Shown here piece by piece: positions 1 through 8,303 of a stretch of DNA of 64,000 nucleotides. This DNA is from Saccharibacillus sp. O23 (GTDB lineage: Bacteria > Bacillota > Bacilli > Paenibacillales > Paenibacillaceae): positions 124,001-188,000 of the forward strand of contig NZ_NJDE01000008.1 in the NCBI RefSeq assembly GCF_002205895.1, read 5' to 3'. Both the position numbers and the translations under genes were made by a program. Under the pieces are notes generated by a model that ran no database searches, was not told where the DNA came from, and was given only the letters and a program-made list of their open reading frames with translations. Position 1 is the first letter of the stretch. Each line of letters opens with the position of its first letter.

Positions 1-1905
1 GCTCGCGTTCGGCCACGGCTCGTTGAGCTGCCAGACCAGACTGCCGCTGTTCTGGAACTGTCTTCTTCGGTTCGCTTCGAGAATGAACCGCAGTCCTTCC
101 GCCTGCATCCATTGGCTGGCGCGCGAAAATTCGGTCAGATCGCGGAATTCCCCGAACAGCTCGACGTCGCGATCGTACGTGTCCCACCATTCCCCGTGGT
201 GGCGCCAGACCGGATCGTCGCGCATGGAGACCGGCTTCAGATGCGCTTCGCTCAGAAACTTGCGCAGCGTGCGCGGCGAACTGACGCCGTCGACGCCGAA
301 CTCGCTGTGGAACAGATGATCCGCTTCCCCGTACAGCGAATAATGCGCCGGATTGCCTTCGTATTTCCAATGCCCGTGCACGTCGTGGCTGACGCCTTTT
401 TCGCGGGTGATGTACTGCACGGGACCGGAAGCGGACGTCGGCAGGAACAGGCGGCCGGGATCGTGTTTCTTCACCAATTCGCGCAGCATCGCCAGATTGG
501 GGTCCGCACAAGTAGACGGACGGTCCGGCTCGCTCATCAGCTCGTTGCCTCCGCTCCATACGGTCAACGAGACGTGGTTCCGCTTCGTGCGCAGTGCATG
601 CTCCGCCGTCTCGGTCAACCGCTTCAGGAACTCCGGCTTCCGGGAAGGTTCGTTGTCGAGGCCCGAACTGGATTGGATAAACTCCTGCCAGATCAGCAGA
701 CCCAGACGGTCGCACAGCTCGTACAAGATTTCTTTTTCGATCAAGCCTCCGCCCCAGATCCGCAGCATATTCATGTTGGCGCGCGCGGCGGCTTCCGCCA
801 TCCAAGCATACTTATCGTTCTCCACGTTTCCGTACAGATGATCGAGCGGCGTCAGGTTCGCGCCGCGGATGTAGATCGGGACACCGTTCACGACGAACGT
901 GTACAGCAGCGAATCGTCCGGCGCGCCTTCGTTGCGGCGGTATTCCAGACGCCGGATGCCGGTGCGGTGCGTCCGCTCGTCCAGCACCCGTTCTCCTTGC
1001 AGCAGACGAAGGCGAACTTTATAAAGCGGCTGTTCGCCGTATCCGTTCGGAAACCACAGCCTCGGCTGCGGGATATCTGCGACAAGCGAGCAGCGCTCTT
1101 GTTCGAAAGGCTGCCGCAGCGTTCGGACGACTTCTCCCGACGGCGACAAGATTCGCGCTTCCAGCTCGCATGCTCCGTATTCGTCGTCCGGCACGCTTGC
1201 GCCGCCGCATGCCGGATTCCCGGCTTCGCGCGCATCGTCGAGGCGTTTGCGGCGGACGGACGCTCGGATCTCGATACGTCCGCCTTTTTCGTCCGCGTCG
1301 GTAAACAGCCCGATCTCGTCGAACGAACAACACTCGTGAACGCGCAGACATACGTCGTCCCAGATCCCGATATTCACGAGCCGCGTCGAGAAATCCCATT
1401 TGTAATTGAACCGGCTTTTCTGCGTGAACGTCTCGGACGTCTTGCCGATCTGTCCCATCTCGTCCGGACTATGCTTCAGCACGATCCGCAGTTCCGCCGT
1501 CCGCTGCCCGCGCAGCGCTTCCGTGACGTCGAATACGGCGGGCACGAACATATTGGCATGTTCGCCGAGCGTCTGTCCGTTCAGCATGACGATCGCTTCG
1601 TAATCCAGTCCTTTGCAGACCAACTCGATTCGGTCGCCCGGCTCTTCCGGCACTTCGAACGTGGTCTTGTACACCCACCAGCGGTTCTCGACCCATTCGC
1701 AGTTCAGGCTGTTCAGATCCCGGTACGGATGCTCGATCCAGCCTGCCGCATGCAGGTCCCGATGCACGCCGCCGGGCACGGAAGCGGGCAGCCATTCGGT
1801 AACGCCCATCAGCTCGCTGCCGATTTCCATGCTTGTTCCTTTGAGCGGGACCCAAGGCCAGAAGCCTTTGACCTCCCACTCGCCGTTCAGTCTGATTTCA
1901 TGCAT
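1..1905 (-). CDS. Beta-mannosidase-like glycoside hydrolase family 2 (3' end cut by window)
   Basis: The visible 635 residues form a GH2 enzyme that would cleave terminal beta-mannosyl (or a related beta-linked) residue from oligosaccharides in the cytoplasm. No signal peptide is visible. The sugar-binding jelly-roll occupies roughly residues 1-190, an Ig-like domain 190-330, and the TIM barrel from about 335. The acid/base Glu is in WSGGNE (about residue 455) and the nucleophile Glu is in HSEFG (about 523). The ATG at 1905 follows GGAGGG at good spacing. It is the last visible gene of the run binding protein, two permeases, hydrolase, which suggests an imported substrate is split inside the cell. 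The C-terminus lies beyond base 1. The family (GH2) is firm; mannoside specificity rests on overall resemblance to beta-mannosidases and is less certain. Confidence 0.85.
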   Translation of the reverse strand, partial: MHEIRLNGEWEVKGFWPWVPLKGTSMEIGSELMGVTEWLPASVPGGVHRDLHAAGWIEHPYRDLNSLNCEWVENRWWVYKTTFEVPEEPGDRIELVCKGLDYEAIVMLNGQTLGEHANMFVPAVFDVTEALRGQRTAELRIVLKHSPDEMGQIGKTSETFTQKSRFNYKWDFSTRLVNIGIWDDVCLRVHECCSFDEIGLFTDADEKGGRIEIRASVRRKRLDDAREAGNPACGGASVPDDEYGACELEARILSPSGEVVRTLRQPFEQERCSLVADIPQPRLWFPNGYGEQPLYKVRLRLLQGERVLDERTHRTGIRRLEYRRNEGAPDDSLLYTFVVNGVPIYIRGANLTPLDHLYGNVENDKYAWMAEAAARANMNMLRIWGGGLIEKEILYELCDRLGLLIWQEFIQSSSGLDNEPSRKPEFLKRLTETAEHALRTKRNHVSLTVWSGGNELMSEPDRPSTCADPNLAMLRELVKKHDPGRLFLPTSASGPVQYITREKGVSHDVHGHWKYEGNPAHYSLYGEADHLFHSEFGVDGVSSPRTLRKFLSEAHLKPVSMRDDPVWRHHGEWWDTYDRDVELFGEFRDLTEFSRASQWMQAEGLRFILEANRRRQFQNSGSLVWQLNEPWPNAS

Positions 1906-1939
1906 GCAAGATTTCCCTCCGCTTTTTTCTTGTTCGCTT

Positions 1940-2779
1940 TTACCCTTTGACCGCTCCGCTCGTGACGCCGGCGAAGATGTATTTCTGCAGGAACAGGTAC
2001 AGCACGACGGTCGGAATCATGATGATCAGAATGGTCGCGCAAATATAGCCCCACTGCGCCTGATTGTTGCCCGCGAAACGCATGATCGCCGTCGAGACCA
2101 CGACCAGCTTCTGCTTGGGCATGTACAGATACGGGATATACAACTCGTTGTAGATATTGATCGTTTTCAAGATCACGAGCGTCACCGTGGCCGGAGCCAG
2201 CAGCGGGAACACGATCGAACGGTAGATGCGGAACAGGCTCGCCCCGTCGATCATCGCGCTTTCGTCCAGCTCGTACGGAATGTTGCGGATGAATTGCAGG
2301 TAGATATAGATCTGAAGCACGTCCGCCCCCACGAACAGCACGATCGGCGCATACAGCGAGTTGAACAAGCCGAGCGACTGGATCATGGAGAACAGCACGA
2401 CCTGCGTCGTGATCGTCGGAATGATCGAAGCGAACAAGAACAGCGCCAACACGATTCCTTTTCCTTTAAAATCCAACCGGCCGAGCGCGTACGACACCAT
2501 CGTGCCGAACACGATGTTGCCGAGCAGCGAAGCGGCGACGATAATCAGCGTGTTGAGAAACGCATGCCCGATATCCGCCCGTTCGTACACGATCCGGAAA
2601 TTATCGAAGTTGAAGAAACTTTCCGGCAGCGCGAACGGGCTGGAATTTTCGTTTTCCCGTTTGAACGCGTTGACGACGACCACGTACGGCGGAAACAGCA
2701 CCACGAGCGACGCGGCGATCAGCAGCAGATATTTGACCGCTTGAATCGGATCTTTTTTCTTGGACGTAACGGCAGTCAT
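1940..2779 (-). CDS. Carbohydrate ABC transporter permease (MalG type)
   Basis: This is a 279-residue inner-membrane permease of a CUT1-type sugar importer. It has a cytoplasmic N-terminus followed by six predicted membrane segments. The EAA loop that contacts the ATPase is recognisable as ESAMIDGAS at about two thirds of the length. The length and the single-domain form are typical of MalG/UgpE partners. The ATG follows GGGAGGG. It lies 3 bases after the companion permease gene and 34 bases before the GH2 gene, so the genes are almost certainly co-transcribed. No ATPase gene is present; in this group a shared MsmX-type ATPase encoded elsewhere usually serves (established for Bacillus, inferred here). 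Confidence 0.92.
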   Translation of the reverse strand: MTAVTSKKKDPIQAVKYLLLIAASLVVLFPPYVVVVNAFKRENENSSPFALPESFFNFDNFRIVYERADIGHAFLNTLIIVAASLLGNIVFGTMVSYALGRLDFKGKGIVLALFLFASIIPTITTQVVLFSMIQSLGLFNSLYAPIVLFVGADVLQIYIYLQFIRNIPYELDESAMIDGASLFRIYRSIVFPLLAPATVTLVILKTINIYNELYIPYLYMPKQKLVVVSTAIMRFAGNNQAQWGYICATILIIMIPTVVLYLFLQKYIFAGVTSGAVKG

Positions 2780-2782
2780 CGC

Positions 2783-3670
2783 TCAATCCCTCCCTTTCCG
2801 GCCGAGCGCGGCATTCTGCGCCAGCAGGATCAATACGGTCAACAGCAGCAGTACGACGCTCATCGCGGAAGCCAATCCGTAATTGTTGAATTGGAACGCG
2901 GTCTCGGTCGTCTTGAGCAGGAAGGTCTCGCTCGCGCCCGCCGGGCCGCCTTTGGTCAGCACGAACGGCAGGTCGAAGACCGCCAGCGCGCCGCTGAGCG
3001 TCAGGAACATATTGAGCTGAATGATGCGCGACAGGCTCGGCAGCGTGAGATGCCAGAGCGATTGGAAACGGTTCGCGCCGTCGATCCGCGCCGCTTCGTA
3101 CATATCCGACGGCAGCGACTGAAGCGCGCCCAGATAGATGATCATCGTATAGCCGAGATACCGCCATACGCTGACTCCGGCGAGCGCCCAGTTGACGATC
3201 GCCGCATTGCCGAGCCAGCTCTGCTGAAGACTGCCCAGACCGATCGCCCCGAGCAGCGCGTTCAGCGATCCGCCCGTCGTGTCGAACACGTACTGGAACA
3301 TGAAAGCCACGGCGACGCCGTTCATGATATACGGGATAAAAAGCAGCACGCGGAACGCGTTGCGGCCTCTGAGTGTCGAGTTCAAAACGACGGCGAACAG
3401 GATCGCGACGATGTTTTGCAAAATGCCGCCGATCGCGTAAGGAATCTGATGCAGAAACACGCCGAACAAATCCGGGTTGGTGAATACTTCTTTGTAATTG
3501 CCGAACCCGAGAAAAGACATTCCGGAACCGAGACCGTCCCAATCGGTGAAACTCAAGTACACCAGCCTGGCGGCGGGATAATACGTGAACATGCCCAGCA
3601 GCGCCAGCGGAACGAACAGGAAAAACGCCAGCACGATTTTTTTCTGAGCCGGATAAGACAGGCCGCCCAT
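2783..3670 (-). CDS. Sugar ABC transporter permease (MalF/UgpA type)
   Basis: This 295-residue permease is the first of the pair that forms the transmembrane channel of a CUT1 sugar importer. Six hydrophobic segments are visible, and the EAA motif appears as EAARIDGANR near residue 195. I place the start at the ATG at 3670, 8 bases after GGAG; a GTG three codons upstream (3679) sits too close to that site. The gene follows the binding-protein gene by about 70 bases and is followed within 3 bases of intergenic sequence by the second permease. The substrate is probably a beta-mannoside or another plant oligosaccharide, judged only from the adjacent GH2 gene. Confidence 0.92.
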   Translation of the reverse strand: MGGLSYPAQKKIVLAFFLFVPLALLGMFTYYPAARLVYLSFTDWDGLGSGMSFLGFGNYKEVFTNPDLFGVFLHQIPYAIGGILQNIVAILFAVVLNSTLRGRNAFRVLLFIPYIMNGVAVAFMFQYVFDTTGGSLNALLGAIGLGSLQQSWLGNAAIVNWALAGVSVWRYLGYTMIIYLGALQSLPSDMYEAARIDGANRFQSLWHLTLPSLSRIIQLNMFLTLSGALAVFDLPFVLTKGGPAGASETFLLKTTETAFQFNNYGLASAMSVVLLLLTVLILLAQNAALGRKGRD

Positions 3671-3740
3671 CTTTTTCACTCCTTATCTTTCGCATGCGTC
3701 ATGCGGCTCGACCGTGTTCGGCCAAGCCGCGTTCCGCTTC

Positions 3741-5012
3741 TTATTTCGCGACTTCCGCTTTGGCTTTGGCCCACAGCTTGTTGTACTTGTCGAACGTATC
3801 CTGCGGATTGTCCGCCAGCACGAAGTCCTGCACGATCGCTTCTTTGACGATCTGCGCTTTGTTTACGATCGCGAGCGCTTCGGCCGTATCGACTTTGCCT
3901 TCCAGATACGTCGGTTTGTAGCTGTCGAACTCTTCCATCTGGGCGATCTGCGCTTTGCCGTCTTTGAGGATCGGCAGCATGTCGGAATCCGCGCCGGATT
4001 CTTCGATCATCCATTTGACGAACGCTTTGGCGGTCGCGAGATGCTCGCTGTTTTTGTTGACCCCGTAAGCGGCCGAAGCCGGACTGAGCACGACGTTGCG
4101 GCTGCCCGCTTCGTTGTCGTACGGGAACGGGAAAAAGCCGATATCGTCCGAAGCCATCCCGCCGCTGATCAGCTGAGGAATGATCCATTCGCCCAGATAG
4201 AACATGGCGAATTTGCCCGAAGCGACGTCTTTTTTGGATTGTTCCCAGTTGGTCGAGTTAATGTCCGCTTCCAGATAACCTTTCTGATGCATCGTCCGCA
4301 AAATGTTCATCGACTGCCCGTAAGGGCCGTCCAGCGTATACGGCGTGTCGGTCTTCACGCGATCGTTGGCCAGATCGACGTTCCCCGACAACGCGACGGG
4401 CGTCTCGGCCGCGAACGGGTAGACCGGCCATTGATCTTTGAAATTGGAAGCGAGCGGCACGATGCCGGCCGCTTTGAGCTTCTCGCTCGCCGCATAGAAC
4501 TCGTCCAACGTGGTCGGCACTTTGTCGATGCCCGCTTTCTTGAAGGCCTGCTTGTTATAAACGACGCCCACCACGTCGACGCCGGCAGGCATGCCGTACA
4601 AGACGCCGCCGTCCGATTTGTAATCGGGGAAGCGGATTTTGTCGGTCAAGCCGAGGTCGTCCAGCGGCGCGTAGTAATTCGGCAGTTCGGTGTTGGCGAT
4701 CGTCGGAATGTTCATCACGTCGGGAAAATCGCCCGAAGAGAGCCGCATTTTCGCCGTTTTGTCGTAGTCGATCGTCGCTTCGAATTCCACGTGGGCATCC
4801 GGGTATTTTTCGTTGAACCGTTTGGCGTAATCGTCGTATACGTTGCCGATCAGGTCCGTGCGGTTGGTCAAATAGGTGATCGTGCCGCTGATCTTCTCTT
4901 CGCCGCCGCCCGAAGCCGCCGGCTGATCTTTTTTAGGCTCGCCGCCGCCGCATCCGGCCAAAGAAACGGCCAGCACCCCCGCTATCGCTCCGAGCATCCA
5001 CTTTCTGTTCAT
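3741..5012 (-). CDS. Extracellular sugar-binding lipoprotein of the ABC importer
   Basis: This 423-residue family 1 solute-binding protein would capture an oligosaccharide outside the membrane and deliver it to the two permeases downstream. A signal peptide ends in the lipobox LAGC, with the lipid-bearing Cys at residue 21, followed by a Gly/Lys-rich tether. The ATG at 5012 follows GGGAGGAAC; an in-frame ATG at 5027 lies inside or upstream of that site and is rejected. It is the first gene of the transporter operon and has a clear sigma-A promoter, a cre-like box and a palindrome upstream. The long C-terminal Lys/Ala tail is ordinary for the family. The ligand cannot be read from sequence. 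Confidence 0.93.
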   Translation of the reverse strand: MNRKWMLGAIAGVLAVSLAGCGGGEPKKDQPAASGGGEEKISGTITYLTNRTDLIGNVYDDYAKRFNEKYPDAHVEFEATIDYDKTAKMRLSSGDFPDVMNIPTIANTELPNYYAPLDDLGLTDKIRFPDYKSDGGVLYGMPAGVDVVGVVYNKQAFKKAGIDKVPTTLDEFYAASEKLKAAGIVPLASNFKDQWPVYPFAAETPVALSGNVDLANDRVKTDTPYTLDGPYGQSMNILRTMHQKGYLEADINSTNWEQSKKDVASGKFAMFYLGEWIIPQLISGGMASDDIGFFPFPYDNEAGSRNVVLSPASAAYGVNKNSEHLATAKAFVKWMIEESGADSDMLPILKDGKAQIAQMEEFDSYKPTYLEGKVDTAEALAIVNKAQIVKEAIVQDFVLADNPQDTFDKYNKLWAKAKAEVAK

Positions 5013-5031
5013 TTCTGTTCCTCCCAAATGT

Positions 5032-5047
5032 ATGAGATCGCTTTCAA
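5032..5047 (-). promoter_or_regulatory. cre-like box (CcpA site) before the sugar-binding protein gene
   Basis: On the minus strand this 16-mer reads TTGAAAGCGATCTCAT and fits the catabolite-response consensus WTGNAANCGNWNNCW at every fixed position. It lies between the -10 box and the ribosome site, where CcpA bound to HPr-Ser-P would block elongation. The match is seen; repression by glucose is inferred. Confidence 0.6.
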
Positions 5048-5051
5048 CAAA

Positions 5052-5100
5052 ACATTAACACACCCTTAAACTTATTTCAACTATTTTAAATAAGTTTAAG
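5052..5100 (-). promoter_or_regulatory. Promoter and probable LacI-type operator of the sugar ABC operon
   Basis: On the minus strand TTGAAA (5080-5075), a 17-base spacer and TAATGT (5057-5052) form a good sigma-A promoter. A perfect 13-base inverted repeat (CTTAAACTTATTT at 5065-5077 and its complement at 5088-5100, 10-base loop) covers and precedes the -35 box. The 13-base word AACTTATTTCAAC at 5069-5081 recurs exactly at 6727-6739 over the -35 box of the neighbouring lacI-type gene. Shared operator use by that repressor is inferred. Confidence 0.7.
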
Positions 5101-5235
5101 AAACGAGATAAGGAAGAAGCGTTCTGCGCAGGAGAGCTTACGGCGGGCGGAATCGAAAAAACATCGCAGCTCCAGCGATCGAGAATATTTCGCCCGGATC
5201 GGGTCGGATCGAAGTCCGGTACGGCGGTTCGGTTT

Positions 5236-5429
5236 CTAACGGAACGAGATGACGCTTAGCGGGTATTTGCGGCGGTTTGGGAATTCTAACGGAACGAGGC
5301 GGCGCTTAGAATGAAAAAAGGCGGATTTTCGGCTTAAAAAGAAGCGAATCGGACGGCTAAGGAACCTACGATCCGTTAAAATTTCGAAGGGGGTTATTTT
5401 GCGGTTCTAACGGATTCACGATCCGTTAG
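5236..5429. repeat. Four-palindrome intergenic element, copy 1 (CTAACGGA family)
   Basis: Four palindromic units start at 5236, 5286, 5357 and 5407, spaced 50, 71 and 50 bases. The first two read CTAACGGAACGAG then RNGRCGCTTAG. The last two read CTAAsGGA-like left arms with ATCCGTTA right arms. The whole is 194 bases and matches the copy at 44532-44725 in both unit order and spacing. The gap 5101-5638 holds no convincing gene; it contains this element and the hairpin at 5569-5603. Confidence 0.85.
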
Positions 5430-5568
5430 CGGAGCAAGTTAGCGGAGCGGGGTCGGGCGTGAACTTGCTTGCGAGGCGGGTTTATTCGAACGTCTCGACG
5501 TGTCGAGAAAGTTCGGACGCCGCTCGCAGACGGTTTGTCCCTCCCGCGTATACGAATTTCCCGACGCG

Positions 5569-5603
5569 CCGAAGAAGCTCTCTTAGTCAGAGAGCTTCTT
5601 CGG
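5569..5603. terminator. Strong 15-base-pair hairpin downstream of the lacI-type gene
   Basis: CCGAAGAAGCTCTCT and its perfect complement enclose the loop TAGTC. It begins 36 bases past the stop of the LacI-family gene, where a terminator is expected, but there is no run of T on either side. It may be a Rho-independent terminator of weak type or an RNA 3'-end stabiliser. Confidence 0.5.
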
Positions 5604-5638
5604 GTCAAGCTATAGAGAAAAGCGAATATCGGCCGAAA

Positions 5639-6676
5639 TCAAATCGGTTTGACCGAAGCCCGTTCGATCAGCGTCGTGGCGAGAAGGACCTGTTCGGCCG
5701 CTCCGGAAGGTTGGCGTAGGCGGCGGATCAGCAGTTCGGCCGCCCGGGTGCCGATCCGTTCTTTCGGCACGCGCACGGTCGTCAGAGCGGGCTGCACGTA
5801 ACCGGACAACGACAGATCGTCGAAGCCGATCACGGACAGATCGTCCGGGCATTCCAGTCCGTATTCCCGAAGCTGGCGAATCGATTCCAGCGCCAGCATA
5901 TCGTTGGCGCAGAACAGCGCGCCGATTTCGTCGCGTTCGATCGCCTGCTTCAACCGGTCGGTAAATTCCGGCGAAATATAGTTGCCTTTGCCGCTGACGC
6001 CGATGCCTCGAATCTTGGCTACCGAAGCATTCTCGCCGGTCCGCGCATTGAAATCGCGCACGCCTTCTTCGAACCCGCGCGCCCGTTCGCGGAAGCTCCA
6101 TGCCGTTTCCGGATCGCCCACGAACGCCAATTTCCGATGCCCGGCGGCCACCAGCGCTTCCGCCGCGGAATACGCGCCGGCGTAATTGTTCGCCAGCACA
6201 TGATCGAACGGCGGATTCGGCAGGCTCGAATCGACGAGCACCGTCGGAAACGACCTCGCGGACAGCGCGTCGACGTAGGCTTGAGGCATATGACCCATCA
6301 GCAGCGCGCCGTCGGCCTTGGCGTCGAGGATGCTGGAAGGAAGCGAATCTTCGGGCGCAAGTTCGATATCGATGCCCGACAAGATCATGCTGTACCCGTG
6401 ATCCGCCAACGCTTTGTCGATGCCCCGAATGACTTTGCCCCAATACTCGATATCGCTCAAATAAGCTTGAGGCATCAGAACGGCAATGTTGCCCGTTTTG
6501 GAGAACGCCGTCGCCTTTTTCAATTTTTCGATACGGTATCCCATCTCGCCCGCCGTACGCCAGATCGTCTCGCGAGTCTGATCGTTGACGGCCGGATCGT
6601 TAGACAATGCTTTAGAGACCAGAGCTTTGGATACGCCGACTTGATCCGCGATCATTTGAAGCGTGATTTTTTTCAA
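5639..6676 (-). CDS. LacI/GalR-family transcriptional repressor
   Basis: This 345-residue protein has a LacI helix-turn-helix at residues 1-50 (TLQMIADQVGVSKALVSKAL), the hinge, and a periplasmic-binding-protein-like effector domain up to about residue 335. Length is normal. The only start that fits is a TTG at 6676 behind GAGGAG; a TTG start may keep the level low. It lies upstream of the sugar ABC/GH2 operon in the same direction, separated by about 600 bases. Its own promoter carries the same 13-base word as the ABC operon promoter, so it probably represses both and responds to a sugar from the imported oligosaccharide. That link is inferred from position and the shared word. Confidence 0.9.
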   Translation of the reverse strand: MKKITLQMIADQVGVSKALVSKALSNDPAVNDQTRETIWRTAGEMGYRIEKLKKATAFSKTGNIAVLMPQAYLSDIEYWGKVIRGIDKALADHGYSMILSGIDIELAPEDSLPSSILDAKADGALLMGHMPQAYVDALSARSFPTVLVDSSLPNPPFDHVLANNYAGAYSAAEALVAAGHRKLAFVGDPETAWSFRERARGFEEGVRDFNARTGENASVAKIRGIGVSGKGNYISPEFTDRLKQAIERDEIGALFCANDMLALESIRQLREYGLECPDDLSVIGFDDLSLSGYVQPALTTVRVPKERIGTRAAELLIRRLRQPSGAAEQVLLATTLIERASVKPI

Positions 6677-6709
6677 GGTTTCTAACTCCTCGTCACTAGT
6701 TATACTTTT

Positions 6710-6739
6710 ATCATACCGAGGATTTCAACTTATTTCAAC
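6710..6739 (-). promoter_or_regulatory. Promoter of the lacI-type gene with shared operator word
   Basis: On the minus strand TTGAAA (6738-6733), 17 bases and TATGAT (6715-6710) make a near-consensus promoter. The word AACTTATTTCAAC (6727-6739), identical to that over the ABC operon -35 box, overlaps the -35 region here too. Together with TTTCAACAAAAC present near both promoters, this points to autoregulation. Confidence 0.7.
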
Positions 6740-6768
6740 AAAACAAAAAAACGCTTTCGATCACCGAC

Positions 6769-7743
6769 TTACATGCGAATGCCCAAATGCGCCAGATCTT
6801 CCGGTTTCTCGTGCTCCGTGCCGCTGCTGAAATCGTAATGCACGCCGGTCAATTCTTCCGATACGCGCCACAGTTTGTCCATCGTCTCCGTGTTCATCTT
6901 GTAATCGACGGAACGATCGAAGCTCGGATAGCCTTTGCGTCCGCCTTTGCCGTCCGGTCCGATATATTCGCCGCCGCGAAGCTTCGGTTCGGTCGCCGCG
7001 TACAACGTAGGCAGCGCGCCCATCGCCGCCGGCTGGCTCACCAAGCCCCAGAGCGCCGCCACGACGCGCCCCGCCTGCTTGCCGGAACCGCGCGAGATCA
7101 GATTGGTGTTCGAGACGCCCGGATGGCAGGCGATGCTCAACGTATCGGCGCCGACGGCGGACAAGCGTTCTTGAAGTTCGCGCGCGAACAGCAGATTGGC
7201 GAGTTTGCTCTGGCCGTAGAACTTCATCGCGCTGTATCCGATCCGGCCGTCCAGATTGTTGAAATAGATATAGCCGCTTCTGGCCGCGATGCTGCTCAAC
7301 GTCACGACCCGCGAACCCGGCGTTTTCAGCAGCAGCGGCAGCAGGCGGCCCGTCAGAGCGAAGTGTCCCAGATGATTGCTGCCGAACTGAAGCTCGAAAC
7401 CGTCTTTGGTCCGACTGAACGGCGGGATCATGACGCCCGCGTTATTGACCAAAACATGCAGCGACGCGTATTTGCCCAGCACGCCCGCCGCGAACGCTTC
7501 GACGCTTGACAGATCCGCCAGATCCAGACGCATGACTTCCACGTTCGCCTGCGGGAATTTTTTCAGCAGGCCGTCGGCGGCTTTCTGGCCTCTTTCCATA
7601 TTGCGGACGGCCAGAATCACTTCCGCGCCTTTCGCGGCGAAGCCGTAAGCCGTCTCCAGCCCCAATCCGCCGCTGCCGCCCGTGATGATGACCCGTTTTC
7701 CTTTCATGTTCGGCATCGATTCGATCGTCCATTGTCCGCTCAT
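6769..7743 (-). CDS. Short-chain dehydrogenase/reductase (retinol-dehydrogenase-like)
   Basis: This 324-residue cytoplasmic SDR has the NAD(P) motif TGGSGGLG near the N-terminus, the NNAG motif, and the catalytic Tyr-x-x-x-Lys as YGQSK after the SS of the active site. It resembles the broad group annotated as retinol dehydrogenase or light-dependent protochlorophyllide-like SDRs, whose bacterial substrates are mostly unknown. The start is the ATG at 7743 preceded by GAGGAGG; an upstream in-frame ATG at 7812 has no ribosome site. It appears monocistronic, between the LacI gene and a small membrane-protein gene, both on the same strand. Substrate and cofactor preference cannot be told. Confidence 0.88.
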   Translation of the reverse strand: MSGQWTIESMPNMKGKRVIITGGSGGLGLETAYGFAAKGAEVILAVRNMERGQKAADGLLKKFPQANVEVMRLDLADLSSVEAFAAGVLGKYASLHVLVNNAGVMIPPFSRTKDGFELQFGSNHLGHFALTGRLLPLLLKTPGSRVVTLSSIAARSGYIYFNNLDGRIGYSAMKFYGQSKLANLLFARELQERLSAVGADTLSIACHPGVSNTNLISRGSGKQAGRVVAALWGLVSQPAAMGALPTLYAATEPKLRGGEYIGPDGKGGRKGYPSFDRSVDYKMNTETMDKLWRVSEELTGVHYDFSSGTEHEKPEDLAHLGIRM

Positions 7744-7860
7744 CTTTGTATCCTCCTCGATAGGTTCGCCGGTTCTGTTGATTCGGCTTCCGATAGTTCC
7801 AGTTTGCCTCAAACTCGCCTCGTTTTCAAACCGATGTCAACTCTGCGCCGGCCCCATGCC

Positions 7861-7889
7861 AAAAAGGCTTTTCCCTGCGAGAAAAGCCC
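7861..7889 (-). terminator. Rho-independent terminator of the small membrane-protein gene
   Basis: GGCTTTTC and GAAAAGCC pair around a 7-base loop, and on the minus strand the stem is followed by TTTTT. It lies about 37 bases beyond the stop at 7926. Confidence 0.8.
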
Positions 7890-7925
7890 CGGAATTCGCT
7901 CGCGACAGCACGCGGTCGATAACGT

Positions 7926-8132
7926 TCAGCCGCCGTACAAAATCAGCATGATTCCGATCGACAGCGACGTAAGCAGCATAAAAAATCCGATTGCCCGATA
8001 ACCTTCGGACAAGAAGTTCCTCGGTTCGGCCGCGCCCCGTTCGTGCGGGTCGACCGGCGGATGAACCAGACGGTCCGGACGCATCAAAGCCAGCGGGCTC
8101 AGCAGCAGAAACACTCCGATCAGCAGCAGCAT
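7926..8132 (-). CDS. Small two-helix membrane protein of unknown function
   Basis: The 68-residue product has an N-terminal hydrophobic helix (MLLLIGVFLLLSPLAL), a polar middle rich in Pro, Arg and Asp, and a second helix near the C-terminus ending in LILYGG. I choose the second of two close ATGs (8132) because GGAGG lies 7 bases before it; the first (8138) overlaps the site. A terminator follows. I do not recognise a family. The gap 8133-8303 upstream holds only a weak GC-rich inverted repeat. Clean start and terminator argue that it is a real, separately expressed gene. Confidence 0.65.
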   Translation of the reverse strand: MLLLIGVFLLLSPLALMRPDRLVHPPVDPHERGAAEPRNFLSEGYRAIGFFMLLTSLSIGIMLILYGG

Positions 8133-8303
8133 GCGCATACCTCCCGAATACCGGATACGGACCCGAGGCCGCCTTAAGCCCGGTTAGGCTTAACCAAGCT
8201 CGGCTTAAATCGACTCGGCGGGGTCCGTGTGTTTCTTATGTACCCGTTTTTGCGGCGTACGCACCCGCGTTTTTTCGGCTTTTGCGCCGTCGTCTCGCTT
8301 GAT

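Noticed and set aside
112-1950. 612-codon open frame on the plus strand
   Set aside because: It is antisense to the GH2 gene, which has catalytic motifs and a ribosome site. GC-rich codon bias commonly opens the opposite strand.
6745-6762. cre-like CGAAAGCG before the lacI-type gene
   Set aside because: The obligatory TG at the 5' end is CG, so the consensus is not met.
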